Source: Dermatemys mawii
Taxonomy: Eukaryota; Chordata; Testudines; Dermatemydidae
Assembly (NCBI GenBank): GCA_007922305.1
Contig: ML677335.1
Span: forward strand, 20,705,933 to 20,769,932
DNA length: 64,000 nt
Direction: 5' to 3'
Shown piece by piece: positions 1-11,328 of the stretch (positions within the stretch are counted from its first letter, which is position 1; every line of letters begins with the position of its first letter). Below the pieces are notes generated by a model that saw only the letters and a list, made by a program, of their open reading frames with translations, was not told the DNA's origin and searched no databases. Position numbers and translations under genes: made by a program.

Positions 1-1020
1 AAGACAGAACGTTTGAGTAGATGAAAAGAATGCTTTCAGGAGCTTTTTAACCATCTTAAAGCCACAGATCTGCAGTGCCAGAAAGATGCAAAGAGTCCAG
101 TGACTGCCTGCTCCTCTCACGTAATGTAGAAAATGTCACTCAATGTGATTCAAAGCACAGTTGGTAAGCTCAAGAATGCCCATGCTGCTAGTATTTGTGG
201 GATAGCAGCCAAGTTGATCAAGCATGGCAGGGATTCTGTCTTGGAATAGCTAAGCTATACTAATCAGAGTATGGATTCATGAGAAACTATACAGCTGGTG
301 CCGTGGGATTATTCTCCCATTCTGGAAAGGGAAAGGAGACGTTCTGATGTGTTCCAAGCACCACAGCACCACATTCCTTTCCATTCTAAGAAAACTTGCA
401 CACTGGTTCTTCTTGGGCATGTTAAACCCACTATAAGGAATCTACATTTTCTACAGTAAAATGGGTTTATGGCCAGCTGGTCAACCATGGAGCAGATTTT
501 TACCATTAGACACATAACTGGAAAAGCCCAGGAATTTCAGCTTAGGAAGAATGAGGTGTATATAGCCTATACTGATTTAATAGCTGCCTTTGATTCAGTT
601 GATTGTCACTTCCTTTGACTCTGTCTGCATGCTGCTTGTGCTCCTGGCAAGCTCTTCAACCTTCTTGTAGAAATGCATGAGCAAAGTGAGAACTATGTCC
701 ATTCAGGTCTTAGGATGTCTAACTGATCTGAGTACAACAGCAGTGTTAGTTAAGAGTTCATGGCTGCCCCATATCTGTTCAACAGTTATTGACTGAATGA
801 TGGAAGCCATCTCTAGCCACATACTATGGTGGTACTTCTATATAACAGATGAGGATGACAGCTATATTCACAACTCATGAACTAATCACATCAATGCTCT
901 GAACAGATTTATGGAAGAAGTAAGCTTGGTCTTCAAGTCAAGTGGAAGAAGACCAAACTGATTGAGGTGACTGATGGACCTCTACCCTACACATCGCAAT
1001 CGATGGACAAGAATTTGAAT
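1..1020 (+). pseudogene. Non-LTR retrotransposon reverse transcriptase remnant, 5' portion
   Basis: Plus-strand translation, with several stops and frame shifts, follows the order of conserved blocks of a LINE reverse transcriptase. A block like 'GIDGI-AELLKHG' lies near 180-240, a 'P-WK-GKG' block near 300-345, and RT motif A (YTDLIAAFDSVD) near 570-605. A 'W-KTK' block and 'DGQEFE' close to 1020 complete the series. The frame resumes at about 2010 after the CR1 insertion. The element is long dead: an in-frame TGA follows the motif A region and the YADD box is eroded. I cannot assign the clade; R4/Dong, L2 or a related clade are all possible. Being a LINE RT is fairly sure, the exact ends are not. 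Confidence 0.7.
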
Positions 1021-1566
1021 TAGGAACATAAAAAATGACCATATTGGGTCAGACCAAAGGTCTATCTAGCCCAGTATCCTGTCTTCCAACGGTGACCAAT
1101 GCTAGGTGCCCTAGCGAGAATGAACAGACCATCAAGTGATCCATTCCTTGTTGCCCATTTCCAGGTTCTGGCAAACAGAGGCTAGGAACACCATCCCGGC
1201 TAAAAGCCACTGATAGACCTATCCTCCATGAATTTATTTAGTTCTTTTTTGAACCCTGTTATAGTCTTGGCCTTCACAACAGCCTCTGGCAAGAATTTCC
1301 ACAGGTTGACTGTGCGTTGTATGAAAAAAAAATACTTCCTTTTGTTTGTTTTAAACCTGCTGCCTATTAATTTCATTTGGTGACCCCTAGTTCTTTTGTT
1401 ATGAGGAATAAATAACACTTCCTTATTTATGTTTTCTCCACCAGTCATGATTTTATAGATCTCTGTCATACCCTCCCCCTTAGTTGTCTTTTTTCCAAGC
1501 TGAAAAATCCAAGTCTTGTTAACCTTTCCTCATACAGTAGCCATTCCATATCCCTAATCATTTTTG

Positions 1567-1773
1567 AAGTGACAAAGAGTCCTGTGGCACCTTAAAGACT
1601 AACTAAAATTTTTTTTAGAGCATAAGCTTTCGTGTCCACTGCATGCATCCGACGAAGTGGGTATTAGCCCACGAAAGCTTATGCTCTAAAAAAAATTTTA
1701 GTTAGTCTTTAAGGTGCCACAGGACTCTTTGTCACTTCTGCAATTCCAGACTAACACGGCTACCCCTCTGATT
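1567..1773. mobile_element. Palindromic Penelope/SINE-type insertion with 13-bp target duplication
   Basis: This 207-bp unit interrupts the CR1. It is flanked by identical 13-bp copies of CTAATCATTTTTG at 1554-1566 and 1774-1786. Inside, 1569-1634 and 1670-1735 are perfect 66-bp inverted arms separated by 35 bp. On the minus strand it begins with the tail block 'ggggtagccgtgttagtctg' (1747-1766), and both arms contain 'gtcctgtggcacctta'. I recognise both blocks as a very abundant turtle repeat. I associate that repeat with Penelope-like elements because of its hammerhead-like core, which is inference. The perfect arms and duplication suggest a young insertion. Template switching during retroposition could create such a fold-back copy. 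Confidence 0.75.
1649..1686 (+). ncRNA. Hammerhead-ribozyme-like fold inside the palindromic insertion
   Basis: Core-like bases CCGACGA (1649-1655) precede a 5-bp stem II (1657-1661 with 1668-1672). GAAA follows at 1673-1676, then a 2-bp stem III (GC 1677-1678 with GC 1683-1684) closed by a TTAT loop, and TC at 1685-1686 where cleavage would occur. This is the minimal layout reported for hammerheads of Penelope-like retroelements. Departures: the canonical CUGANGA is CCGACGA here (U4 to C), and one extra A (1656) sits before stem II. No convincing stem I is visible. It is therefore probably an inactive descendant. Confidence 0.4.
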
Positions 1774-2009
1774 CTAATCATTTTTGTTGCCCTTTTCTGA
1801 ACCTTTTCCAATATATCTTTTTTGAGGTGACCACATCTGTACGCAATATTCAAGATGTGGGCGTACCATGGATTTATAGAGAAGCAATATGATATTTTCT
1901 GTCTTATTATCTATCCCTTTTGTGATGATTCCCAATATTCTGTTCATTTTTTTTTGGACTGCCGCTGCACATTGAGTGGATTTTTCAGAATTCATCAGCT
2001 CATTTGAAT

Positions 2010-2480
2010 ATCTTGACTGTCGTCACCCTTGAGGGATGCTACCTTGCTGACATGACGCATTGAATCAGCAAGGCTACTAGTGTTATGTACACTCTTTGGA
2101 TGCCTCTGTGACATCAATGCCATATATCAACTTGGACTATGATGTGCATCCATCAAGGAGCAGTGACTTCTGTTCTTCTGTAATGCTCTGGAACTTGGGC
2201 TACCACAGACACACAAATGTGCCAGCTGGACACTTTCAATATGAAACAGCAATGACACATTGAAGGCACTGATGTTTTCATCACTTTATAAACAAGGCTG
2301 TCAAGCATTGGAGCAATCAACCTCCAAGGTCTTCCCAGGTGACTCGATGCTGGCTCAGGTGGCTTGGCCATCTGCATGCCAGGCTGCCAGTTTTGTGTGT
2401 TTGATCCACAGCCTCATACACACTGGAGGGATGCTGTAGTTTCTGACCTTGCCTGCCTCAGCCTGAATGTAGAGCAATCT
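2010..2480 (+). pseudogene. Non-LTR retrotransposon remnant, 3' portion
   Basis: The frame left at 1020 resumes here: removing the CR1 and one target copy reads EFE-YLD. Further in-frame fragments (a 'LYG-ETW'-like region near 2185-2205 and an 'MP' block near 2370) match the C-terminal part of such polymerases. Numerous stops show that it is dead. The 3' end is uncertain. Confidence 0.55.
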
Positions 2481-2820
2481 GCAACACTGGCTGGAGACAG
2501 CGCTCTCTGGAAACAGGTGATCTGAAATGTGCTGTCTATGAATAGGAGAATTTATGAATAAATAATGAACCTGCTACAACTTTAAGAGGAGCTGGCATAG
2601 GAGTAGGATCAAAAAGGAAGGTGATTAGCCAAATAAAGGTGTGTATAAGTGTCTCATTTTTTTTAGTATATGCTAATTAGAGAGTTATTGCTGATAAAAT
2701 AATCAGCAACTGTTCTGCAAGTGAATATGATTTTAAATTAACAAATTATCACATTTAAGGGGTATTGTCTCCTTGCGGAATTCAAAGTTCCCATTAACAG
2801 AGAACAAGCTCTAGTGATAA
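2481..2820. other. No recognisable feature
   Basis: AT-rich sequence without a convincing open frame or repeat that I recognise. Confidence 0.5.
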
Positions 2821-2985
2821 AACCAGGAGATGGGGAAATAAAGAATCCTTGGTTCTAGGCCCAGTACTTCCATGTGCAAATCACACTTAAGTACCCCATA
2901 GCTTAGTATGGCCATCTGTAAAATAGAATAGTTGTACTTATCAGCATCACAGACGTTTTGAGATCTGAAAGCACTTCTCAAACTT
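2821..2985 (-). repeat. MIR-type SINE remnant, minus strand
   Basis: The segment 'ggccatctgtaaaataga' (2909-2926) followed by 'ttttgagatctgaaagc' is the reverse of the MIR/CORE-SINE body, in which '-cccatctgtaaaatgggg-' is the usual hallmark. It is strongly diverged, so the ends are approximate. Confidence 0.55.
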
Positions 2986-5900
2986 TCAGATGAAAGATGT
3001 GATAAATAATATTCCCAGTTCTAATAGAATTGCATACAGCTTGAAGGAGGGAAGTGACATCTTTTTTCCCCTCACACAAACTTTATATACTTTCCCCAAA
3101 AAAACCCTACAGTATATTAAAAATTGTAATTGTTATTGAATATTGAGCCACTGCTGTGTTGGTACCTGTTAGTAAATATCAACTTTTTTTAGTCCTCTTT
3201 TATCGTATATTAATTTGCATATAAACTGTTCACTTGGAATCATTGTAATATTAGCAAAGAGTGAACTCTAAAGCCAGAGTGCTGGTTTTTAACCTGTGAG
3301 TGACCAGTATGCAGAAACTTCATGTGATTGAGTATTGCTGGTGACTCCAAGTCTGCGGGAATACACATGTCAAGGGAAAAATGCCCCTGAAACTGATAAA
3401 TATAGTGTCTACAGACGTATGGTGTAAACATGATTGGGGTTAAAAGGTGACTATACATTTTATGATTGATAAGAGGCACTCATTATTGCAGATATTTTCC
3501 ACAATGGAATGAAATAAGGATCCATTGAAAGACGGATTTTTAAACTCATTAAGAACTGACAGTTGTCACAACTGACACAGAGCCTTGAAATCTTCAACTT
3601 TTTCATTTTGTTATTTGAAATATAGAATGGAATAGGCAGATATAATCAACAAACTAGAGTTTTATTTTATGTATAGCCAGGGTTGGTTGTTCATCTCTTA
3701 ATATTAAGAAAATGAGACATATTAGCAAAAGTAAGCATGATGACAAAGGAGAAAGAGTTTTATGCAATTACTGCATGTTGCAGGAACGTAGTCCATGGAT
3801 GTGTCTTCTTCTGATAAATTGTATTTCCTTTAATCAGCTTCTCTCTACAGTAATAGTATGTTTATCCTACATATGCCATAAGAATTAATGCTTAAAAACT
3901 ACAGTAGCCTATAAGCCTGTTTGTGTAACATTATACAGAGGACATCAGCATACCTCTAAAATCTAACCTTATTTTCTGCACATTAGAGAAAAATTAATTT
4001 CTTAAGAAAACATTTTATAGAAAAAGCTTGCAAATATGTAATAATATTTTACTGTATTTTCTCCCAAACTTTTATTATCCCGTTGGAGTCACCTGGTACA
4101 ATCATTTTAGTGGAGAAAAACAGGAGTGAAAAAATGTGTTTAATCATTAGGGCTGCTGAAACATTATGGAGTACACATTTAGAATCAAAAGAAAGCTTTT
4201 GGGGCTAAAGGTCTGCTTACTGCTGGATAATGAAAATATGGTTTATTGATGAGATTACAAAGATTCTCTTGGCTCAGACTGGCTTCAGCATGACCAGATT
4301 TAGGACCTTTTCTGGGTCAAGGAGGGCAGAGGCCTCCTTTCCCCCTCAGTATCCCCTTTGGCATCCACAGGCAATTGGCCTTCTCAACCACAGCAAAAAT
4401 TTAGGGGTGAGGGAAAACAGACCAGGTAATTCAATCATAACCCAACGATTTTTTGGAGTTGAGACCTTAACCCTTCAAAGACAAAGAACTAGAAACAAGT
4501 CTTTTAATAATTCAGTGAAATCTAAATTTTTTGTCATTGGCTAGAACAAATAAATAAATAAATGCTTTCCTCACTGTTACCAAGGTTTGATTACTTTGAA
4601 CATTGAAACAATTTAAAACAAGTTCAAACACAAGCAAAATATTCAATACCACACACTAAACCCTGGGCACTGATGTGACTCAGAAATTGGCGCAAATGGC
4701 ACCATTAGGGCAGCACAGTACACACAAGTAATTGTGATTCCTGATTTAGTCAATAACCACTGACATTAACACACATTCACATTATGAGTGACTGTGACAC
4801 GGTATTTTTCACACCACTCTCCTATCGCACTACTGGAGATTTTTTGGATCGTCATGTATTTTTGTTTCCTGCATTGGTGGATTTTTCCGGAAAAAACGGA
4901 TGGCCAGTGCTGGAATGCCACCCCTGGAAATGTGCTGCCTCAAGCACATACTTGCTTTGCTGGTGCCTAGAGCCGGTCTGCTCAGATTGAAAGAGGCGAT
5001 AATTTCAATGCATCTTAAATAAGGACTCTGGCATTCCTAACATGTGGTGGTCAGTGAGCCCCATTTATATTTATTGGGGAAAGAATCCACCTCCAATTCC
5101 ATATATTCTTGGCTAACAAAGAGACCCTTGATTTTATTAGAATTGGAGATGGCAGGATTTAGGTCCCCCCACTGTTGTGAGCATATAGCTATTTGAATTA
5201 GATGACCTCTGCACAACCACTTTGACCAGTTGGAAGTGACAAATGGATCACCCTTGCCCTGACACCAAACCAGACGTTTTTCAGAATGACATTGTACATA
5301 TATAAAATCATGGTGCATGTTGCCTATTTGCCATGTTGCCAACACTATGAGCTCAGTTCTCTGGGTGGAGTGGAAATGGGGGCAGTGGAGATTGTTGTAT
5401 TTTCTCTTAAGTACAACAATCTCTGACAGAAGTTATTGCTCCTGTGCTTCTATCTGTATCACCAGGGTAAGGCACCTCAAGAACCTTACACCAGTGGAGG
5501 TTCTGGGGTAGACAAGCTCTACATGTTCCCCATCCCCAAAACATGCCCTCCTCCATTCTTTATGCCAGATGCAGCTGGTGTGGCATGAAGTAGTCTTAGC
5601 AGACTTGAGAATCTGGCCCAGTAACTTTTGCCTGTAAATGTATGTGAAATATTGCACATTAAGTTGTAACAGATCTCTCAGCAAAGGATGAACCCCCCCG
5701 GGAATACAAACCCCTGTATCATATTGAAGACATTCCCATAAAGTCTCACTCTGTAGTCTACTATTTTAGAAGTTAATTAAGATCATTTTATCTGTCCATA
5801 TGACTAATCGCCATAACAAACATTTACTGTAGCACTTCAAAGGTATTTTTCCCCCCCTCAAGTCAAAAGCTTGAATATATTGTTTCAAAAAGAGTCGGGG

Positions 5901-7590
5901 TGGTAGTGGTTGGAGTTCTTATGCCATTTTTGAATATTCCTTTGCCAGGAAAGGCAGAGAAACAAATATATTAACCAACAAAACCATCAGAAAGCTATTT
6001 GTTTAGTAAGTTAAAGAATGTTGGGAATTTCTACAGTACGTGTTAAAAGTTAACCCTAGTGATGAAACAAACACTCCCAAGACTGTATTGTTTCCTCCAG
6101 TTTAGCATCATATATCATCTTAAAGTTGAATCAACTCTTGCCTGCAGCAAATTAAAAGTTTAATACATAACAAGGACTTTGAAAGAGCAGGCTTAAAGGT
6201 AACTGAACTCTAATAAATACCACTATTTCTGAAACATATCAAGAATCAGTCTTCAAAAAAAAAAGAGTTAAGATTGTGGCAATGTACACAATATTGTCTG
6301 CCATGAAAAAGACTTAAGGACTAACAAGTTTCAATAGAAAGAGAAACCTTAAAAAAAAAAGTTAACTGTTGAGTACAGAGAGAATGCTGAAGACAACATT
6401 TCCAAACCAGCCAATCAGTTTCTGCAAACATCACTGTCAGCTATAACTACTAGACTTACAACCACGCAAGGCTGTTAATTAAGCCATGGGGAGCAAGAGA
6501 AGTTCTGTAGCAAGAATATAACTGCACAAAACGAGCTAATTTAATAACAATTTGAGCAGCATCACACTGTAAAGAGACAATGCTGTTTTGACAGAAGTAT
6601 GCAGGGAGTTTATTTGGGGTTAGTAAAATGCCAGTTGAGAAAGCCAAGATGTCATGTAAGTGACATCTAGAAGAGTGAGCTTACTGAAGTAGTCCGGGGA
6701 ATGAAGAAATGATGTGCAGTAGGAAAAGAACATTGTTATCATGAAAAAAAATACAATGCAAACTGGCCTCTGGATAGTGTCATATAATCTACGCTCCTTA
6801 AACTATGAAGGAGATAGAGACCTACACCAGGGAATTAGCTCCTTTCAGAGCATAGTAAAATTTCTTTGAAAAATGATCTGTCAGACCTGATGCTAGAATC
6901 TTCGCAGAATAATGATTTTAGAGGAAGCAGACATAAATAAAGGTACAAGATACGTTTTTGAAAAACTTCCTTCTTGGTAAGCTATGAGATCTAAGTCAAG
7001 AATAAAGTGGGGAAAAACCCTCTAATGCAAAAAAGAACACGATGTTCAAGCTTATAAATGCTGAAAATGAATGAGGACAATCGAGTAGAGCAGTGATGTT
7101 TTACTCTTAGTCAAACTCATTCTTCTGGACTTTTTCCCTGGCACTATTCATTAATCCCCACTTTCAGAAACTTTATTTCTGCAAGTATAGTGAGATACTT
7201 AAATTATAAACAGCATTGTCAGCATCTTCTTTGCTATGACAGGTTTATGCATGGAGAAGAAAAAGTATTGGAAAGGTACAATGGTATTTTTTAAAAGATT
7301 TATTCTTGGCCAGTGTAATCAGTGCTGCATACAGTTTTGAAAGCCATGGCATATTGGTATCTAATAACTAGCAGCTGTTGTTTCTGTAAGAGTGTCAGCT
7401 AGAATGGGTAACATGAGTTAATCCTGTTATGTCCTAGGCTTGTGATTTTTTTTGATGCCTATTAAATGAAGGACAAAAATGCATGTAAATTTGCAGGTGC
7501 TATTGACATGCCTGTATATCAGAGGTCTCTCAACAAACACAATTATGTAGAAGCTGAAAATTCGGAAGTCCCAGTTCTCCTTTCACTAGT
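2986..7590. other. Unassigned AT-rich sequence, no gene seen
   Basis: I find no exon-like frame, known repeat end or RNA gene in this 4.6-kb stretch. The open frames of 60-104 codons have no recognisable domain and overlap on both strands. A short (AAAT)n run lies at about 4547-4562, and a perfect 12-bp hairpin at 5388-5423 is listed separately. Confidence 0.5.
5388..5423. repeat. Small perfect hairpin
   Basis: GAGATTGTTGTA (5388-5399) is repeated exactly inverted at 5412-5423 around a 12-bp loop. It may be the core of an eroded inverted-repeat element. No function is inferred. Confidence 0.5.
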
Positions 7591-7858
7591 GTTTGATCTA
7601 CACTTAAAAGTTAGGTTGATGTAGCTACATTGATCAGGGGTATAAAAGTAACCCTACATCCCTGACTGGTAATTAGGCTGACAAAAAGCCAGTGTAGATG
7701 CACCTACATTGGCGCAAGAATGCTTCTGTCAGTGCAATTGACTTCATTCAGTGAGGTCATGTTCCTACACCCCTTCTGTCAGTTCAGCATGCATCCACAC
7801 TGCAGAGTTACGTTGGCAGAGCTATGCTAGTATAGTCTAGTGTTGACACAGCTGTAGA
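7591..7858. mobile_element. MITE of the CTACAC inverted-repeat type
   Basis: The left end reads 'gatctacacttaaaagtta' and the right end, reversed, 'gtgtcaacactagacta'. The interior has 'ggttgatgtagctacat' and repeated blocks about 'agtgtagatgcacctac'. Several similar elements with terminal '-CTACACT-' occur in this window. It is non-coding, and I saw no clean target duplication. The superfamily is not assigned. Confidence 0.55.
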
Positions 7859-9357
7859 ATAGTCATAGCCATACACCAATGTCAAACTGAAGGAACTCCG
7901 TTGGCATCAGTGGAACTATTCTGGTATAAATGATAAGACAATCAAACCTTAACATATTTAAGAAACCCAAGTATCTATGTAACAGATAAATCAGTTGATT
8001 TATTTATATTGAAGACTAAGAGGAAGAACTATGAGGGAGATGCTACATGAGAATGACATTTCCTGTTTTTCCTTCAGTAAATTTTTTTCCTCAGCTTCTA
8101 AGACTATACTAAGACTAAACTGCTTTTTCCAATCATTTTTTTTTTTTAAAAAAAAAAAGAGATGTTTGCTTTCTAGACAGGTTTTTCCAGGTTTACTATT
8201 TCACTAAAAGTTTCTTTCCTCTATTCCCCCACCCTGCAATTTTCTCTCAATAAATTCACTGGAATCAATTAGACTTTTCAGAAGATCATCCATAGCATCA
8301 GGTCTTTAATTGCTGCTAGTAACATCAGCACTTCAGAAGCAAATTCAAATATAAATGAGAGGAAAGAAGATAGTGTCCTTGCATTCTCCAGAGTATTCAT
8401 TTGCATTGTTTTCATATTTACCCATGCTACACACCACACTGAGTTTTGGGTGATCTGCATTAGATCCAGGTGAACAACTCGTAATGAGTAATTTTTACAT
8501 TCATAAATTTGTCTGTAACAGACTACAAACTTCTGAAGTGTGTTTGAATTTGCCAACTTTCTTCAAAAAATTATTGATCTTCAGAATTCCAATGAACATT
8601 CAAAATGTACAGTGTGCTGGTTAGTGTTGTTTGTGTTCCCTGTTTTGTTATTTCAAGCACAAAGCAGAATGGATTTTAAATTCAATACTCCAGTATCAAA
8701 TTTGAATTGGTCCTGTTGCGTGGTTAACCAATTCAGAATTCACTTTCTGTAAGTATTTGCACTTGTAATTCTTGGTCTACAGTACTTACAGAAAGTGAAC
8801 ACAACTGTGCTGGGAACGCAGAAGAAGATAGAAGTATTTATTTGAATGTGTGAACTAAACTGATTTTTTTGTTTTGCTTAGCAGCATTCACCAGTCTCAG
8901 CTTCAGTTGAAATTATGATATGTATTTCAAAGCTTTAACTGCCTAATCTAATCTTAGAGACTGGTTGAAATACAATTTTCACTATTTGATCTTTTTACTC
9001 CCTTGCTTGTTTTCAAAACATGAAATACATGAATGAATATAAACATAACATATAATACCTTTAGCTTCCCATCCATTCTGTGAAAAAGTAGTATTTTTTT
9101 GCAGGCATTCCATGTTTTTCTAATAGAATTCACCTTGAAGAACAGGTAAAATATTACATTTCTAAACTGTGAATCACAATCTATCCAAATACCGAAAATA
9201 TCAAAACAATTCATGTTTAGCATATACCTGAAAACAAAGATCTCAATAAATTCCTGCTATTAGATACTAGATGTTAAAAAAGTTATCTGAACATGCCCAT
9301 CAATTTATTTCATCCTTTAAGCCTGTCCACTCTTAGATTGGGTTAAAAAAAAATGTA
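7859..9357. other. Unassigned sequence with one hairpin
   Basis: No gene or named repeat is recognised. A T-run joined to an A-run lies near 8138-8158. A 17-bp hairpin (8739-8799) is described separately. Confidence 0.5.
8739..8799. repeat. 17-bp perfect inverted repeat
   Basis: TTCACTTTCTGTAAGTA (8739-8755) and its exact reverse complement at 8783-8799 flank a 27-bp loop. It may be the inner part of a mobile element whose ends I cannot see. Confidence 0.5.
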
Positions 9358-9418
9358 TCAGAGGCATAGCTGTGTTAGTCTGTATCTACAAAACCCGGTG
9401 GCACCTTAAAGACTAGCA
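9358..9418 (+). repeat. Fragment of the turtle 'gtgttagtctg...ggcacctta' repeat
   Basis: The blocks 'agctgtgttagtctgtatct' and 'ggtggcaccttaaagacta' are the plus-strand counterpart of the end seen in the insertion at 1567-1773. Only the first 60 bp are present, so the copy is truncated. Confidence 0.6.
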
Positions 9419-9589
9419 TACATTTAGTATTTTTAATAGTAAAGGAAAACTGCAGAGTCAGTCTTTAAATAATATATCTCTTAAAGAGAAAGCCCTTATA
9501 TTGATCAGGTATGCATTTCATAGGTCCAACTACTTACTTATAGGATTTTCTTAGCCACTCACTGTAGTGTGAATGCCTCACAAATGTTA

Positions 9590-9750
9590 TCTTGTACAGC
9601 CTTACAATAACTCTTTAACTAATGTCCTAATTTTACAGATGGAGAAACTGAGGCACAGAAAGATGAAGTGATTTCTTCAGGAAGTTTGTGGTAGAGCTGG
9701 CAATAGAACTTAAGGCTTAGTCGGAGGTTTTAACCACCAGGCTGTCCTCT
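9590..9750 (+). repeat. MIR SINE, plus strand
   Basis: The sequence 'attttacagatggagaaact' (9631-9650), then 'gaggcacagaaagatgaagt', is the central MIR/CORE-SINE signature. A degenerate tail resembling 'gtggtagagctggcaatag' follows. MIR is ancient in amniotes. The ends are approximate. Confidence 0.8.
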
Positions 9751-11234
9751 CACTTCTTTGAAACAATTTACATGAGCAACCAGCAGAATTCAGCCCCTCA
9801 ACATAAAATAAGTAGTAGCAATATTTGGTGCCCTGATGTTTAATAATTTTTCCTCCATTTTCTTGCCCTGTAGAGTTAAGATTAATACATTGACTTCAGT
9901 GTGATTCTGTGAGGGTACAGCAGTCCATCAATATGCCAGAAGTTGAAGGATCGAGGCATTAGTTGTTCCTGCATTTTGCATTTGGAGGATGCATAATAAG
10001 ATTTTTTCTAAGGCTCCTAGGAAAGTGAAATCAAAACCAATTTCCTCAAAAATGAAGGCTCTGCACTGCTTTTTCAGTGAGGGCTATTTCCATGCTCAAT
10101 TTCAGCTTTTCACCCTAGCGCATTCATCTGTTCAGATATTTCAAAAAGGTTGCACAGTTTTTCCCTTTGCAATGGGGAATGTAGTTTCTCTATTTATGCT
10201 GAAATGCTCTAACTTGAAAAAAAAAATCATTTGGGCAGAGACCAAACCTAGAAAAAGTTTCTGCAAGTTACAACAGAAATTATAATGGGAGGCTGTCAAG
10301 TAACTTTTTACTATTGCAGACTGAGAATCAGAATTTTGCTCATATGAAGTGCAACATAATGAATGCCTTCCATTTCTCCAGAGGCCTCTCCTTAGCATCT
10401 GCTCACTTTTCTAGTCTGTTGGCGTAGAATCTAGAAAGGGTTTTTGAGCATCAAGGTACTCTAACTTTTAGGTGCCTAGAAAAGTCACAGAACAACACTG
10501 ATCCACCAAGTCAAGTTAGATATCCTTTACAAGCAATTAGAGCATATGAAGGAAATCTACTACACAGTTTCTTCCGCAACCCAGATCTCTATTGTGACAA
10601 TTGTGGTGCTGAGCAACAGGAAGAATTTCTTTTCAAATACATTTTTGCAATATGTTTGGATTTCTCTTGTCCACATTTTGTGTGCCTGAACTTTGGGTAT
10701 ATGCAAATTCCCAGTGTATTTACATTGTATATATGTAGTGGACAGAAAGAAGTTCTCTGTCTAGCTGTACTTCATGACTTACAAAGGCTTCTCTGAAACA
10801 GATACATTTCTTCCAAATCCTAGTTAGTTACTAGACACCAGCTCTGCTATATTTGCATAACTGACCATGTCATAAGGAAAGGATACATTCATAAACTGGT
10901 TTAAAAACCTGACCAAACAATGCACAACACTAGTTTCTCCGCTTCTTCACTTGCAGCTAAACTGTGCTTTATGATGGTTCGACTGCACCTTTCACGGATG
11001 CTGTCAGCAAAGGCTATTTTCAGAAGTACAGACAAGACTTTACAAACAGAAAGCTGCCACATATTGAACACAGCTAGTTATAATTCACTTTAGAGAGGGA
11101 GACATGCTCCTGATAAAAGATGCAGAGAAGAGGTCTAGTTGCTACCACCTGTTCAAAGATTCAGGTCTGAACAAACTCAGTCAAAGAAAAATTCAGCTGA
11201 ATCCATAAAGTTTCACAGTGAAGCTACCTACAGC
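9751..11234. other. Unassigned sequence, no gene seen
   Basis: The short open frames on both strands lack recognisable domains. No repeat ends are identified. Confidence 0.5.
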
Positions 11235-11320
11235 TAGGTACAGTCCCAAAAATTTGGGACTTTTTCTTATATAGGCTCCTACTACCCCCAATTTTTCACA
11301 TTTGCTGTCTGGTGACCCTA
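11235..11320. mobile_element. hAT-type MITE, TAGGGTGACC family, copy 1
   Basis: An 86-bp copy starting TAGGTACAGTCCC and ending 'gtctggtgaccctacc' minus its flank. It is bounded by near-identical 8-bp repeats, CCTACAGC (11227-11234) and CCTATAGC (11321-11328). An 8-bp duplication is characteristic of hAT transposons. Two further copies are at 18955 and 32941. It has an internal deletion near its left end and is non-coding. Confidence 0.7.
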
Positions 11321-11328
11321 CCTATAGC

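Larger units (their letters stand above)
1021..2001 (-). mobile_element. CR1 LINE, 3' end, minus strand, inserted in an older LINE
   Basis: The low-coordinate end carries the CR1 3' end in reverse ('gggtcagaccaaaggtc', 1047-1063). Minus-strand translation at 1200-1469 gives the C-terminal segment of CR1 ORF2. Minus-strand 1774-1995 gives the upstream block ending 'YKSMVRPHLEYCVQMWSP'. ATTTGAAT occurs at 1013-1020 and 2002-2009 and looks like an 8-bp target duplication. Joining across it restores the host LINE frame (EFE-YLD). The copy is 5' truncated, as CR1 usually is, and is itself interrupted at 1567-1773. CR1 copies often lack clear target duplications, so the duplication is less certain than the CR1 identity. 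Confidence 0.85.

Noticed and set aside
4230..4544. 104-codon plus-strand frame
   Set aside because: No recognisable domain, no conservation evidence and AT-rich context; chance frame is most likely.
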